Shown here piece after piece: positions 1-9,734 of a DNA stretch of 64,000 nucleotides. A program made the position numbers and the translations under genes. How positions within the stretch are numbered: the stretch's first letter is position 1; every line of letters begins with the position of its first letter. The notes under the pieces were generated by a model. The model was given only the letters and a program-made list of their open reading frames with translations. It did not search any database and was not told where the DNA came from. This DNA comes from Litsea cubeba (Eukaryota; Streptophyta; Magnoliopsida; Laurales; Lauraceae), in contig CM022953.1 of assembly GCA_012931725.1 (NCBI GenBank), forward strand, positions 24,974,609-25,038,608, given 5' to 3'.

Positions 1-4
1 TCCA

Positions 5-2281
5 GTGTTAGCTGCTCCTACCACTGGAAAACCATTCATCTTGTACACAAGAGCCCTTGATCACTCTTTGGGAGCTCTGCTTGCGCAAGAAAATGATCAA
101 AGAAAAGAAGCTGCTCTATATTACCTCAGCCGCATGCTAGTAGGTGCAGAGCATCGCTACTCTCCAGTCGAAAAAGAATGTCTTGCAGTGATGTTCGCCG
201 TACAAAAGCTGCGTCACTACTTGCTTTCCAACACAGTCTACCTGGTCTCGAGGGTCAACCTCTTGAAGGTCCTTGTCACAAAGGCAGGTTCTCTCAATGC
301 TCGACTGGCAAAATGGTCCATCCTTCTGTCACAATTTGATATTAGGTATGTACCACAAAAAGCAATCAAAGGGCAAGCTCTAGCGGACTTCCTCGCAGAG
401 CATCCATTGCCTAAAGATTCTCCACTCAGAGATGATCTCCCAGACGAACCAGTCTACAATGTGGAGACTTTCTCACAAAGTGCCTCCTGGGACATGTACT
501 TTGACGGTGCAACCAGGACAAATGAAAAAAGACAGCTGATCTCGGGAGTTGGCATCCTCTTTGTTAGCCCCGACAAATACATGATTCCACACGCTTTCTC
601 GCTACTGGAACCATGCACAAACAATGCAGCTGAATATCAAGCTCTGATCTTAGGATTGGAACTCGCCATCGAATCCGGTATCACTATGCTGGAAGTCTTT
701 GGAGACTCTCAACTGATCGTCAACCAGATGAATCAGAAATTTGAAGTTAGGAAGCCAGATTTGCTGCCCTACTACAACAAGGCACAATCACTTCTGCAAA
801 AGTTTGACATCTTTCACATCACCCACATTCGTAGAGGTGAAAACATACGTGCAGATGCCCTAGCCGGACTTGCCGCATCCATGGCAATCCAGGAAGGGGA
901 AAACATGCAAGTCACAGTGTGCGAAAGAAGAATCCTTCCTCCTCTTAACACACACCAAGCAGTTGCTGAATGCCACCAAGTGGTCGGAAGTCGGATTTCA
1001 ATCCTTCAAACTTCAATTGGCGACTGGAGGGATCTGTTCATTGATTACATTATGTTCGGAATCCTACCTGAAGATCCAAGAGAACGGGTAAGCATCCAAA
1101 GGCGAACCCCAAGCTTCCATTTGGATATTCCTTCAAAAATCCTTTACAGGAAATCCTTCAACGGGGTACTTCTACGCTGCTTGTCACAACAAGAGGCTGA
1201 AGAAACACTCAAAGAAGTTCATGATGGTCTTTGCGGAGCTCATCAGGCTGGACCTAAGCTCTATGATCAGATAAAAAGGTTAGGATATTACTGGCCTACC
1301 ATGGTAGCTGACGCAATGCAATTTGCCAAGCACTGCCAACAATGCCAAGTTCATGGAGATTACATTCACATACCTCCAGAATGGCTACATCCTACAGCGA
1401 TCTCATGGCCTTTCGAAGCCTGGGGTATGGACATCATAGGTCCTATTTCTCCCCCTTCAAGCAAAGGTCATCGCTTCATCTTCGCCGCTACGGATTATTT
1501 CTCCAAGTGGTCAGAAGCATTTGCGTTTAACGAAATGAAGACCTCATCAGTCCTTCAGTTCCTGCGCACCAACATCATTTGTCGTTTCGGTATACCCAAA
1601 AGATTCGTCCATGATAACGGACCACAGTTCCGGGATCATCGATTCTATAGGTTCTGCGACAAATACAAAATCCAAAGCTGTCCTTCGACTCCATACAATC
1701 CGGCAGCAAATGGGTTAGCAGAAGCTTTCAACAAGACACTCTGCAAAATCCTCAAAAAAATGGTCTCTAGTCACAAAAGAGACTGGAGCGACAAAATGTC
1801 TGAAGCTTTGTGGGCCTATCGAACCACCGTTCGAGGACCAACCCCTAGCACACCATTCTCCTTGGTCTATGGATGCGAAGCTGTCGTGCCCTTGGAAGTA
1901 CAAATTCCTTCCTTGAGGGTATCCTTGCAAAATGACATGACTCAAGAAAGCAATGTCAAATTGCGACTCCATGAGCTGGACAATCTCGATGAGAGACGGC
2001 TCGAAGCTCAACAAAGCATTGAACTTTACCAAGCACGTATGGCAGGATCTTTCGATAAAAAGGTCAGGCAACGCGCCTACAAAAAGAATGACTTGGTTCT
2101 TGTGGTAAAAAGACCAATGGTCTTCGCTCACAAGTCCAAAGGCAAATTTGAGCCGAAATGGGAGGGACCCTACGTCATCGACAAAGTTTTCTCCAATGGC
2201 GCATACGCACTCCTAAACATGGAAGGTGACAGATGTATGCTGCCCATCAATGGCAAGTTCTTAAAGCGGTACTACCCTTGA
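5..2281 (+). CDS. Pol polyprotein, 3' part: RNase H, second RNase H, integrase (Tat clade)
   Basis: The frame is open from the left edge, so this is the C-terminal 758 residues of a longer polyprotein; no true start is present. Residues 1-133 are the ordinary RT-linked RNase H. Residues 160-295 are a second, archaeal-like RNase H with acidic residues at D167 (motif YFDGA), E210, D234 and D284. The integrase has a zinc-binding H406-H413-C444-C447 and a catalytic triad D476 (GMDIIGP), D537 (HDNGPQF) and E573 with Tat-type spacing. A C-terminal GPY/F-like module (KFEPKWEGPY) ends at the TGA. In known Tat elements the extra RNase H replaces a degenerate first one. The frame is intact here, so this part was recently functional or is young. 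The role is removal of the RNA strand during reverse transcription and insertion of the cDNA into chromosomes. Confidence 0.93.
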   Translation: MLAAPTTGKPFILYTRALDHSLGALLAQENDQRKEAALYYLSRMLVGAEHRYSPVEKECLAVMFAVQKLRHYLLSNTVYLVSRVNLLKVLVTKAGSLNARLAKWSILLSQFDIRYVPQKAIKGQALADFLAEHPLPKDSPLRDDLPDEPVYNVETFSQSASWDMYFDGATRTNEKRQLISGVGILFVSPDKYMIPHAFSLLEPCTNNAAEYQALILGLELAIESGITMLEVFGDSQLIVNQMNQKFEVRKPDLLPYYNKAQSLLQKFDIFHITHIRRGENIRADALAGLAASMAIQEGENMQVTVCERRILPPLNTHQAVAECHQVVGSRISILQTSIGDWRDLFIDYIMFGILPEDPRERVSIQRRTPSFHLDIPSKILYRKSFNGVLLRCLSQQEAEETLKEVHDGLCGAHQAGPKLYDQIKRLGYYWPTMVADAMQFAKHCQQCQVHGDYIHIPPEWLHPTAISWPFEAWGMDIIGPISPPSSKGHRFIFAATDYFSKWSEAFAFNEMKTSSVLQFLRTNIICRFGIPKRFVHDNGPQFRDHRFYRFCDKYKIQSCPSTPYNPAANGLAEAFNKTLCKILKKMVSSHKRDWSDKMSEALWAYRTTVRGPTPSTPFSLVYGCEAVVPLEVQIPSLRVSLQNDMTQESNVKLRLHELDNLDERRLEAQQSIELYQARMAGSFDKKVRQRAYKKNDLVLVVKRPMVFAHKSKGKFEPKWEGPYVIDKVFSNGAYALLNMEGDRCMLPINGKFLKRYYP

Positions 2282-2645
2282 AGACTTACCCAACTGGGTA
2301 AGAGCAATGCCTGTATGGCCAAAATCGGTTTCCAGGTACACGCTCGCTAAACCCACCCTTTTTTAGAATTTTCATATCAAATGTTGAAATTTCTAGAAAT
2401 CAAAAACAATGCTTACTTTCATCGTTTCATTGTTCAAAAAAAAAATATATCCAAGTTTAGGAACCTTTCCCTAACTTGACCAAAATTTTCAACCCTTGAA
2501 CCCAAAATTCATGGTTTGAAACAAAATCCGGATTCAGGGATTTCCACCCTAGTCCACCCTGCCTTTTACCGCCAAAATGGTTTTAGGTCAAAACTTATGA
2601 CCCTCGTGTCTTTAAACAAAAAAAAAAAAGGTTTTTCAAAAAACC

Positions 2646-3108
2646 GCGAGGAAGCGACACTTCGTCGATACTCGCACAAATCGGAAGCAAGCGAACCACG
2701 TTCGACACTTCCAAAATCGCAGGGAAGCGACATTTCGTCGATACTTGCAAAATCCAAAACTGTGGAGATGCAACATTTCAGTTGATATCCACAACCCAAA
2801 TTTCAAAGGTTCAAAAAAAAAAGAAACCTAAAAAACTGTGGAGACGCAACATTTCAGTTGATATCCATAACCCAAAGGTTCGAGAAAACCACAAATTTCA
2901 AAAATCGTGGGGAAACGACATCAAGTCAGTACCCGCAAAACCAAAATTTTTGAAAAGCAAGGATGCGACATTCCATCGATACTTGCACCCAAATCCGCGA
3001 GGATGCGACATTCCATCGATACTCGCAACCGAATGAGCAAGGATGCGACATTCCATCGATACTTGCAAGAACATTCAGCAGGGAGGCGACTTTTAGTCGA
3101 TACTTGCA
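2646..3108 (+). repeat. Degenerate ~40-bp tandem repeat (GATGCGACATTCCATCGATA type)
   Basis: About nine diverged copies share a core like GCGACATTCCATCGATACTT, each followed by CAAAA-rich spacer. Two sub-types are visible: CGACATTCCATCGATACT, and CAACATTTCAGTTGATATCC. The same array recurs at 12029-12470. There it starts abruptly against an LTR end. Confidence 0.85.
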
Positions 3109-3128
3109 TTTTTTTTGAAAACCAAATC

Positions 3129-3465
3129 GGCTATAAATGCCATCAAAACAGGCTATAAATGCCACAAACCGGCTATCAATGCCATCAAAACAAAACCGGC
3201 TATCAATGCCACAAAAAAAAAAAACTTGGATTTCAAAAAAAAAAAAAACGGCTATCAATGCCACCAAAACAAAACAGGCTATCAATGCCACCAAAAACCG
3301 GCTATAGATGCCACAAAACAAACCGGCTATCAATGCCACCAAAACTGGCTATAGATGCCACAAAAAAAAAAAAAAAACAGGCTATCAATGCCACAAGAAA
3401 AGCTGACTCTCATGCCAAAATTGGCTTCCATGCCACAAACAAAAAACCTGGCTTTCATGCCAAAA
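3129..3465 (+). repeat. Short tandem repeat GGCTATCAATGCCA
   Basis: Ten copies of GGCTAT(A/C)(A/G)ATGCCA separated by 2-20 bp of A-rich spacer are followed by three weaker copies (GGCTTCCATGCC type). The core is itself partly inverted (GGC...GCC). A closely related core, CGGCTATAAACGCC, sits near the 3' end of this family's LTRs (11682-11764 and 21235-21300). Internal region and LTR therefore share this minisatellite. Confidence 0.85.
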
Positions 3466-3504
3466 CAATTACTTGACAAAAGATTTTCACAAAATGACAA
3501 CCTT

Positions 3505-3760
3505 TTGATCAAATCCCATTTAGCAATTACTTTTATCACAAAAAGATTCAAGTGAGCGTAGGGATAACAAAAAAAGAAGAGCATCCCATTTAGCAATTAC
3601 TTTTATCACAAAAAGATTCAAAGTGAGCGTAGGGATAACAAAAAAAAAAGAAAAGAGTACCAAAAAAATACATGTGGTACCAAAAAAAGAAAGTGTTCAC
3701 AAGCACTACAAAAAAAATAAGTACCAAAAAATACAAGTGGTACCAAAAAAAAAAGAGAAA
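3505..3760 (+). repeat. Two further short repeats at the 3' side of the antisense gene
   Basis: A ~65-bp unit (CCCATTTAGCAATTACTTTT, then AAGTGAGCGTAGGGA) is present twice. It is followed by units with TGTTCACAAGCACTAC and GGTACC-bounded segments (GTACC...GGTACC inverted repeats). In the second copy of the region (12614-13060) the 65-bp unit has expanded to four. This is repeat-number variation between two copies of one sequence. Confidence 0.8.
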
Positions 3761-3791
3761 AGAGAGAAGGATGGTTTCTGTATACAGGAGC

Positions 3792-4726
3792 TCAATCAAA
3801 AATGGTCTCCAGCCAAGAGTTCAGCTCCCCAAGCAAACTTTTAGCCTCAGCCGTCAAGGATTCCAAGGCACGCTTCTTCAGGAACTTGCCATGAGATGCT
3901 GGAGTGGGCTGTACCCCTTCTCTCACACCAGGAAGCTTAGCTCGAGCAGTTTTCCATTGTTCATCCTCATCAGACTTCCTTTTGAGAACCCGTTCGGTAT
4001 CTGCAACCTGGTGAATCAGGGCACTCTCCCTGTCGCGAGCCTCTATTATGGCAGTCCACTTGGCAGCGACTTGTGCCTGCAAATGCTCAAGACGTTTCCT
4101 GGCCTCATCGACCTCCCTGTCAAGGATGTTGAGGTCATGTGTCAGCCTGATGATGGCTATCTCTTCTAAGTTCCTCTTTCGGACTGCCAGCTTCCTGCTT
4201 TCTGTAGCCTCATCCAGGTCAGACTTAGCCTTATCAGCAGGGTCCAGGAACATCTCCTTGAAGAACTGGTCATCAGCCAAACTCACGGTCTCAAACCACT
4301 TGTCACCCAGTGCAATGATCCTATCAACGATCGCCCTGGCACCTGTGACATCCAGACCAGCCTCTTCAGCATCACTGAGAATCTCCTGCACATGCTGGAT
4401 CATGCCAAATCCGACTTCCAAGTGCCCAGAAAAGAGAGTCTCAATCCAAGAGCTCACAACTCGCACCACCACCTTCTTCGCAAAAAGAAGAGATGGCCCA
4501 GCTGAGGATTCGCCCAACTCCGTTGGTCGGCTACTCATGTCATCATCTGTTGAAAGAGTAACAAAAGAACTCTTTCCAGCTGAAGCTGCTCCTGCTCGGG
4601 AAGGAATCTCAGCGCGAGGAATCTCCTCAATATTGTCAGAGCTGGTCCCAGGAATCTCTACCTCTGGATCAACCTCTGGCATCTCTTGCTCTGGAAGCGA
4701 CGGATCCTCCTCTGCCACTTCAAAAC
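3792..4726 (-). CDS. Exon 5 of the antisense gene: acidic region plus coiled coil
   Basis: The acceptor (TTTGCAG|GTTTTG) is at 4728-4727. The exon is open for about 311 codons to its stop. The N-terminal third is rich in E, D, P and S. The middle reads SSWIETLFSGHLEVGFGMI. The last ~150 residues are a charged heptad-like helix (for example REVDEARKRLEHLQAQVAAK), consistent with a coiled coil and oligomerisation. The second copy (14054-13117) is 938 bp against 935 bp here, differing by one codon. An open frame with an in-frame length difference in two diverged copies argues for past selection on the protein. An apparent start at 4718 is a GTG inside the exon and is not needed. Confidence 0.75.
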
Positions 4727-4801
4727 CTGCAAAGGAAACACAAAAAGGTATGAATATGACCCTGTTTGAAAATCATTATCAGAGTTATAACTACAAAATA
4801 C

Positions 4802-4912
4802 CTTCTTCGACGACTGGTGGAACACTTTCCTCCTCCATGAACTCATCGGAAGCATCATCAACATTTGCATCTATCGATGGTTCAAAGTCATCCGAATCCT
4901 GTGGCAAGTCAG
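4802..4912 (-). CDS. Exon 4 of the antisense gene (111 bp, acidic)
   Basis: Bounded by acceptor TTTGTCAG|CTGAC and donor GAAGAAG|GTATTTTG. It encodes 37 residues of strongly acidic sequence (for example DANVDDASDEFMEEE). It is phase 1-1, so it could be skipped without shifting the frame. The matching exon at 14240-14130 has the same length. Confidence 0.7.
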
Positions 4913-4993
4913 CTGACAAAAAAAAATAAAAAAAATAATGTGTTAGCAAGCCAAGTCACAAACTCAAAAAAAAAAGAGCAAAAGAAGTCGTAC

Positions 4994-5107
4994 CAATTGG
5001 AGATTCTGGATTTACTCCAGAGTCCCTCGGTTCTTCTTCAGGTGCCTCAACAGGATCCATCACCACCTCATCGGTTGGGACCTCAGGCATCACCAAGTCT
5101 TCCTCTG
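4994..5107 (-). CDS. Exon 3 of the antisense gene (114 bp, acidic)
   Basis: Bounded by a T-rich acceptor (TTTTTTAG|CAGAGG) and donor CCAATTG|GTACGA. It encodes 38 residues of E, P and D-rich sequence (DLVMPEVPTDEVVMDPVEAP). Phase is 1-1. The matching exon 14422-14309 is also 114 bp, although the flanking introns differ in length (96 against 98 bp and 81 against 68 bp). That is the pattern expected when exons but not introns were constrained. Confidence 0.7.
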
Positions 5108-5203
5108 CTAAAAAAAAAAGAAGAAAAGCAGAAACAAGAAGCAAATCATAACATGGAAAAATCCCATGAAAAGAAATGGAAAGAGAAAAAGGAAGAATCA
5201 TAC

Positions 5204-7734
5204 CTTCACCGACGGTCTCTTCTTCTCGGCTTCTCTTCTCTGGAGGCTCGTCAGCATCCACTGGCACATCCTCACTGATAGTAAGAGGAACTTCCAAGTT
5301 AGGAGAGTCCTCATGCTGCCCCTTGCTACTATGATGACTCCTCCTCCTCTTACTCCTGCGGGCTCGCTTCTTAGAGGAACCTGCCCCGCTGTCAGAGTCA
5401 GGTTTGCCACTCGACTCATCACTGGATGGTCTGCTCTTGCCAGTAGACTCCACGGAAGCTTGCCTCTGTGCCGCTTGCATCCAAGCGCCAAGTTCGGCTT
5501 CCTCCTGTTCTAGCTGCTCCAAAGCCTCATCAGGTATTTCTCGAACAGCTTCAGAACCGATGACGCCCTGGTCACCGAGAAAGCCTATCTTGTGCTTCTC
5601 TCCAGAAAGGAAGGCCCAAACTTCCTCTCGCCGGATGCCATCCAACTTCCAAGGCCCTTTCCAGATGCCAGCTTCACATCAAGCTCCTTCCTGGAAAGTC
5701 CCCGATATGCCGAGAAGCTCTCCGCGAACCACTTCGCAAAGCCGGCAGTCCGGGAAGTCAGCAACACAGGATAAGAAATCATGGCTGTAGTGTCTTCAGC
5801 ACTATAGAAAGCCCATGCATTTCTCCCGTCCTGTAAGCCTCCAAAGCGCTTCACCATGCTTGAAGGCGCTCCAACAACGCCTTGAGAAAAGCCAAGCTGC
5901 AAAGCAAAGCGAGAAGGTACATACGGCTGGATGTCGACGAAAAGATGTCTGCGGTACACCATCGTGCCGACACGTATGCTGAAAAGCCACTCTCTCTCTG
6001 CATTTGTCAAGGAATAATGCCTTCCCGACCCCGCCCTAGTAGAGTCTCGGGAGGCACCAAAATCAAAAGCCTTCTTCCGCAACTCCGGAGAAAGCTTTAC
6101 TGAAGATTGCCCCATCTCGACGTCCCTGAACCGTCGGATCCTCATGCGGCAAACAAAAGTGATTCGGACACGGCTTTGCCCTTAGCCAGTCGAATCATCA
6201 GAGGATCATCATCCTGTGCAGCACCCAGCCGATGGAAGCCAGGACAGTGGTATACATACAACGAATAAAAGATATGGGCTGAAAATACCCTATTCATGGG
6301 GAGCCCAAGCCGAACCAAAAAAGCAGCAGCCTGCAGTTCGATACACAGGTAGGAGTAAAGAGCTGGCACCAAAGCAAGCTGCTCTCCAAACGCCATCTGA
6401 CAAGCCGGGAAAATACAGTGCGGCCTGATGTGCGTTCCATCTCCTCCAGCAAATACAGCCTCACCAAGCCAATAAGTGAGGTAAACAGCGAGATCTCTCC
6501 GCAGTGCAATGTCAGGACATATGGCGTTTGTACTTGCACAGAAATCTCTCAACTCTTCTTGCATGGCCAAGATCTTCTTTGAACTTGGATCCCTGAGCTC
6601 CGGCTTCCTGGGTCACGCTATCAGGAGACTCCCTGCTATCAAACAATTTGAGGAATGAAGAGCAAAAACTCTTTCCAACTGGCTGGATCTAACTTTCGAA
6701 CCCCCCCTTCGTCCTTCAAAAAATCATAGAAGGGCGACGAGCCTGAAAGTATAAAAGCCTGAACTCCTCAGACTGCCCCTCGAGGACGCTGTCATCGGGC
6801 ATAAACTCCTCATAGAGTTTGCCGAGAATGTGGCACATCCCGGTGAATAGCGCTCAGCTCCTTCAAAGAAAAACCAATCTCACACCATTCGTCACAACGA
6901 AGGTATTGGTTTTGTTGGGAGAAATGACTCCAGCATAGCCACGAAGGCCTCGTCGGGAAAAGATCAGGGTCTCCCTACAGGCGCGGACCGCATCAAAAAT
7001 CCCGGCTTCCTTCAAAACGGCGCCACCCAACAGCAGGACGCGCTCAGTCCACGACTTCCACTCGGAGGTCAGCATTGTGAAACAACCTCGAGAGTCGAAA
7101 AAGGCTTGATCCAATTGCTGCCGTCACCTCTGAAAATACCAAGGCCCACTGGTCTCAAATCTACCCGACGGATAATCAGAGCCCTGGTAGCCGCTGGATG
7201 CATCAACAGGTCCATGTCAACATGCGACCTCCTTCCGTATATACAGGAGAACCGCCGACAAAAACCCCGGTCTTGATTACATTTTGTTCCTTCTCACCCA
7301 GCTTGGAGGATCTTCCCTCTTAGGGCACGTGGGTGCAAGGCTCAGAATCGAGACGATGCGATCAAACATCGACCGGGTAGTAACAGTCTTCTTCTCACCA
7401 TCTGCTGTGAAGGAAAACTGAAAACATCTCCTCTGGTATGTCATGTCATCAGGGACTGCATCACCAAAGAAGAAGGTAGGCTTGGGCAAAACGCTCTGAT
7501 CTTCCATCACCCATGGACGACTGCTTACCATGATCTTATAGAATTCCTCTCCCTTGAGAGTGATCAGTCGCTGCCTCATCTCATCTCTGTTGAGGGAGTC
7601 GCACTCTTCCAGATTTCTCTCAACATACTGGACCTTCTCGAAAGCCTGCTGAACGGCCGGATTAGAAGATCTAGAAGATCGACGAGGTACGCTTGTAGCA
7701 GGCTCTTTACCCTTGTTCGCTCTGGAGGAACCAC
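5204..7734 (-). pseudogene. Exon 2 of the antisense gene, PMD-like region, frameshifted
   Basis: The acceptor (CTTTTCAG|GTGG) is at 7736-7735 and the donor (GGTGAAG|GTATG) at 5203-5202. Readable blocks in order are 7734-7277, 7114-6863, 6570-6142, 6145-5585 and 5645-5204, in different frames. Two blocks carry PMD hallmarks. One reads RRDLAVYLTYWLGEAVF followed by an LALVPALYSYL-type helix; the other reads YVPSRFALQLGFSQGV. Family members typically show WLSKFVF, LAPAVLAHLYR and YRPHRVARQLGFDQGVP at these places. After the domain comes a basic stretch (SSKKRARRSKRRRS) that could act as a nuclear localisation signal. In copy 2 the frame runs on through the 7277 break, so copy 1 has a private indel near 7280. 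The family assignment is from memory of motifs; PF10536 is the expected match, with the gypsy-type PF04195 family as alternative. Confidence 0.68.
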
Positions 7735-8457
7735 CTGAAAAGGATGGAAAAGAAAAAGATCAAACTATCAAAATGACAGAATCTCGCTAAAAAAAATCTG
7801 GCGAAATTTTGACATGATGACGGGGCAATTCCGAAAAAAAGGAACTATCCCGAAAGAAATAGAAAGCTTGAAGATGGGCTCAACATCGCTGCGAGCTCCG
7901 AAACTCCAAACTTTCGAAACCTAAAAGTCTCCGCAAAATCAGGAAGGGCTCAACATCACTGCGAGCTCCAAGTTCCCAAATTTGCAAAAACTTTCAGGTA
8001 TGCTATCACATCATGCTACAAATTTAATTTACAAATTAAAGGCATGCATGAACATCTAGATTTGCGAAAAAAAAATGCATTATCATGATGAGCAAAAAAA
8101 AAAAAAAAGAAACGAAACTCTCTCAAAAAAAAAGGGGAGGGAAAGAAAAAAAAAAGAAAAAGAAAAAAAAATGATGAGGGCTGGCCCACAGGGCGTGGCC
8201 CACAGCGGCCAGGCCACGTGGCCGTACGGCCAGATCCGTACGGATCTGTCCGTACGGCCCACACAAAAAAAAAAACATGAAAAAAAAAAAGAAAAGAAAG
8301 CAAAAAAAAAAAAAAAAACCGTGTAAAAAAAAAAGGGAGGCAAACACGTGGAAAAGAAAAAAAAAAAAAGAAGAAGAAAAGAAAAGAAAGAAACAACAAA
8401 AAAAAAGAACTTTATTTTTTTCCTACAATGGAGTTTTCTTGGAAAAGAAGAACTTAC
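7735..8457 (-). other. Intron 1 of the antisense gene (723 bp) with A-rich tracts
   Basis: GT..AG intron. On the plus strand it is A-rich with many poly-A runs, plus the GC-rich palindrome cluster listed next. The copy-2 intron (15844-15267) is shorter, 578 bp. Confidence 0.6.
8212..8257. repeat. Cluster of abutting perfect GC-rich palindromes
   Basis: GGCCACGTGGCC (8212-8223), GGCCGTACGGCC (8220-8231) and AGATCCGTACGGATCT (8232-8247) are consecutive perfect palindromes. They are followed by another CCGTACGG (8250-8257). Copy 2 keeps only GGCCGTACGGCC (15683-15694). Such sequences can form hairpins or bind dimeric proteins. Confidence 0.85.
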
Positions 8458-8467
8458 TTGAAGCCAT
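8458..8467 (-). CDS. Exon 1 of the antisense gene (start codon exon)
   Basis: The exon contributes ATG GCT TCA A followed by the donor GTAAGT (8457-8452). Joining to 7734 gives an in-frame Met-Ala-Ser-Ser-Gly-Ser-Ser N-terminus with no stop before the conserved block at 7579. The same ATG and GTAAGT are at 15854-15839 in copy 2. Without splicing, the reading runs into a poly-Phe/Leu artefact from A-rich intron sequence. Confidence 0.65.
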
Positions 8468-8588
8468 TGATGGAGAAGAAGAAGAAAACTCTTGAAGATC
8501 TTGAAGAAGAAAAGCTCTTGGTCTTGAAGCCCTCTTGAGATTATTACAAAAGAAAGTAATAAGAGCAAGAGATCCAACCTTCTCTTTG

Positions 8589-8596
8589 CTTTTATA
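8589..8596 (-). promoter_or_regulatory. TATA box for the antisense gene
   Basis: TATAAAAG on the minus strand, 122 bp upstream of the exon-1 ATG. It lies in a CT-rich leader context typical of plant promoters. Copy 2 has the same motif at 15976-15983, also exactly 122 bp from its ATG. Confidence 0.65.
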
Positions 8597-9720
8597 GAGG
8601 AGAGCAAACCAAAGAAGGAAAGAAGAAAGAGGTAAGTGTTACTAATTAGTAACCTTACCAAAAGAAAGAGATTAGAAAGATTCTTTCCAAAAGAAAGATA
8701 TCTTGAAGGATTTTCTCCCAAAAATCAATCTATGACGGATTCTTTCCCAAAAGAAAGATATCTTGAGATATCCTATCCCAAAATAAAGGGATCTTGAGAG
8801 ATTTTCTCCTAAAAGATATAATCTATGACGGATTCTTTCCCAAAAGAAAGATATCTTGAGATATTCTATCCCAAAATAAAGGGATCATGAGAGATTCTCT
8901 CCAAGTAAAGATATTCTTAGATATTCTCTATCCAAATGAGATATTTTTGGATATTCTTTACAAAAATGACACCATATGAGATCTAAGCCATTTCAAAAGC
9001 TTAAGGTCCCATGGGTTAGCCCATATGAGCCAGGTTTGACCACCTAGGCACACACAAAAAAAAAAAAAAAAAGAGAAGAAAAAATTTTGGGCTTTTAGTC
9101 AAAGAGAAATCCCTCTTACCAAGAGCATACAAAAATGGTTCCATGCCTCTTTTGAGTTGATTGGACCATACAAAAGAAAATTCCAAGCCCCATGAGCTTC
9201 CAAAAATCAAACCATCCAGCCTCATCTACCAAATTGAGCCAAAATCTTGAAATTGACATTCCATCAAACCAAATCTTGGTCCCCTAACTTGCCACATACA
9301 GCCTGTTAGGTCACAAGACCAAAACCAAAAACCAAAACCTGATCCCCTAACTTGCCACATACAGCCTGTTAGGTCACAAGATCAAAACCAAATCTTGGTC
9401 CCCTAACTTGCCACATACAGCCTGTTAGGTCACAAGACCAAAACCAAAAACCAAAACCTGATCTCCTAACCTGCCACATATAGCCTGTTAGGTCACAAGG
9501 TCAAAACCCAAATCCACATCCCTGATGTCATCTTCAAAACTTTGCCTCGAGATGGTACGTGATCCCTTTCACTACCATAAAATTCCCCTGGAAGCTCAAA
9601 AGGCTACAAATACCAAAAAGAAAGACTGCTCAAAGACTCTTGGTCAAGTCACAGGCTCTCCTTCAAAAAAATCTCTTCGAGGCACATCGACTACAAAAGT
9701 TAAGCAACTCGCCGCTGTAC
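8597..9720. repeat. Region upstream of the antisense gene: two tandem repeat arrays
   Basis: From 8660 to 8960 there are diverged ~55-bp units built on AAAGATATCTTGAGATATTC. From 9270 to 9505 there are four ~60-bp units with CCTAACTTGCCACATACAGC and CTGTTAGGTCACAAG. No gene is seen. The arrays may serve as upstream promoter elements of the antisense gene, but that is only inference. Confidence 0.75.
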
Positions 9721-9734
9721 CTCGAGGGGGCATT
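9721..9734 (+). other. Polypurine tract of the Tat element
   Basis: CTCGAGGGGGCATT lies directly before the LTR start TGTTGACACC. It is the expected plus-strand primer site for reverse transcription. The same sequence is at 17020-17033. Confidence 0.85.

Larger units (their letters stand above)
2282..3791. other. Post-pol spacer made of short tandem repeats
   Basis: This is non-coding sequence between the pol stop and the 3' end of the opposite-strand gene. From about 2646 it is almost entirely A-rich short repeats, described separately. The small open frames here are repeat translations and are not genes. Confidence 0.7.
3792..8467 (-). pseudogene. Spliced PMD-like gene carried antisense in the Tat element (copy 1)
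   Basis: Five exons on the minus strand: 8467-8458, 7734-5204, 5107-4994, 4912-4802 and 4726-3792. All four introns have GT..AG ends, and all four are in phase 1. Exons 3 and 4 are 114 and 111 bp, multiples of three. Exon 1 supplies only the start and two further codons plus one base. A minus-strand TATA box lies 122 bp upstream of the ATG. Exon 2 carries blocks like the plant mobile domain, exons 3-5 are acidic, and exon 5 ends in a coiled coil. Exon 2 is broken: its length is not a multiple of three and the readable blocks lie in different frames. The other exons are open. PMD proteins occur both as nuclear host proteins (MAIN, MAIL1 type) and inside transposons. The role here is unknown. 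Confidence 0.8.

Noticed and set aside
3129..3465. Regularly spaced short repeats that superficially resemble a CRISPR array
   Set aside because: Repeats are ~14 bp, imperfect, with A-rich spacers of uneven length, in a plant retrotransposon; they are a minisatellite.
8083..8721. Long Phe/Leu/Ser-rich open frames on the minus strand (and similar at 15585-16120), looking like membrane proteins
   Set aside because: They translate A-rich intron and CT-rich leader sequence of the antisense gene. They start at or near its real ATG but read through the GTAAGT donor.
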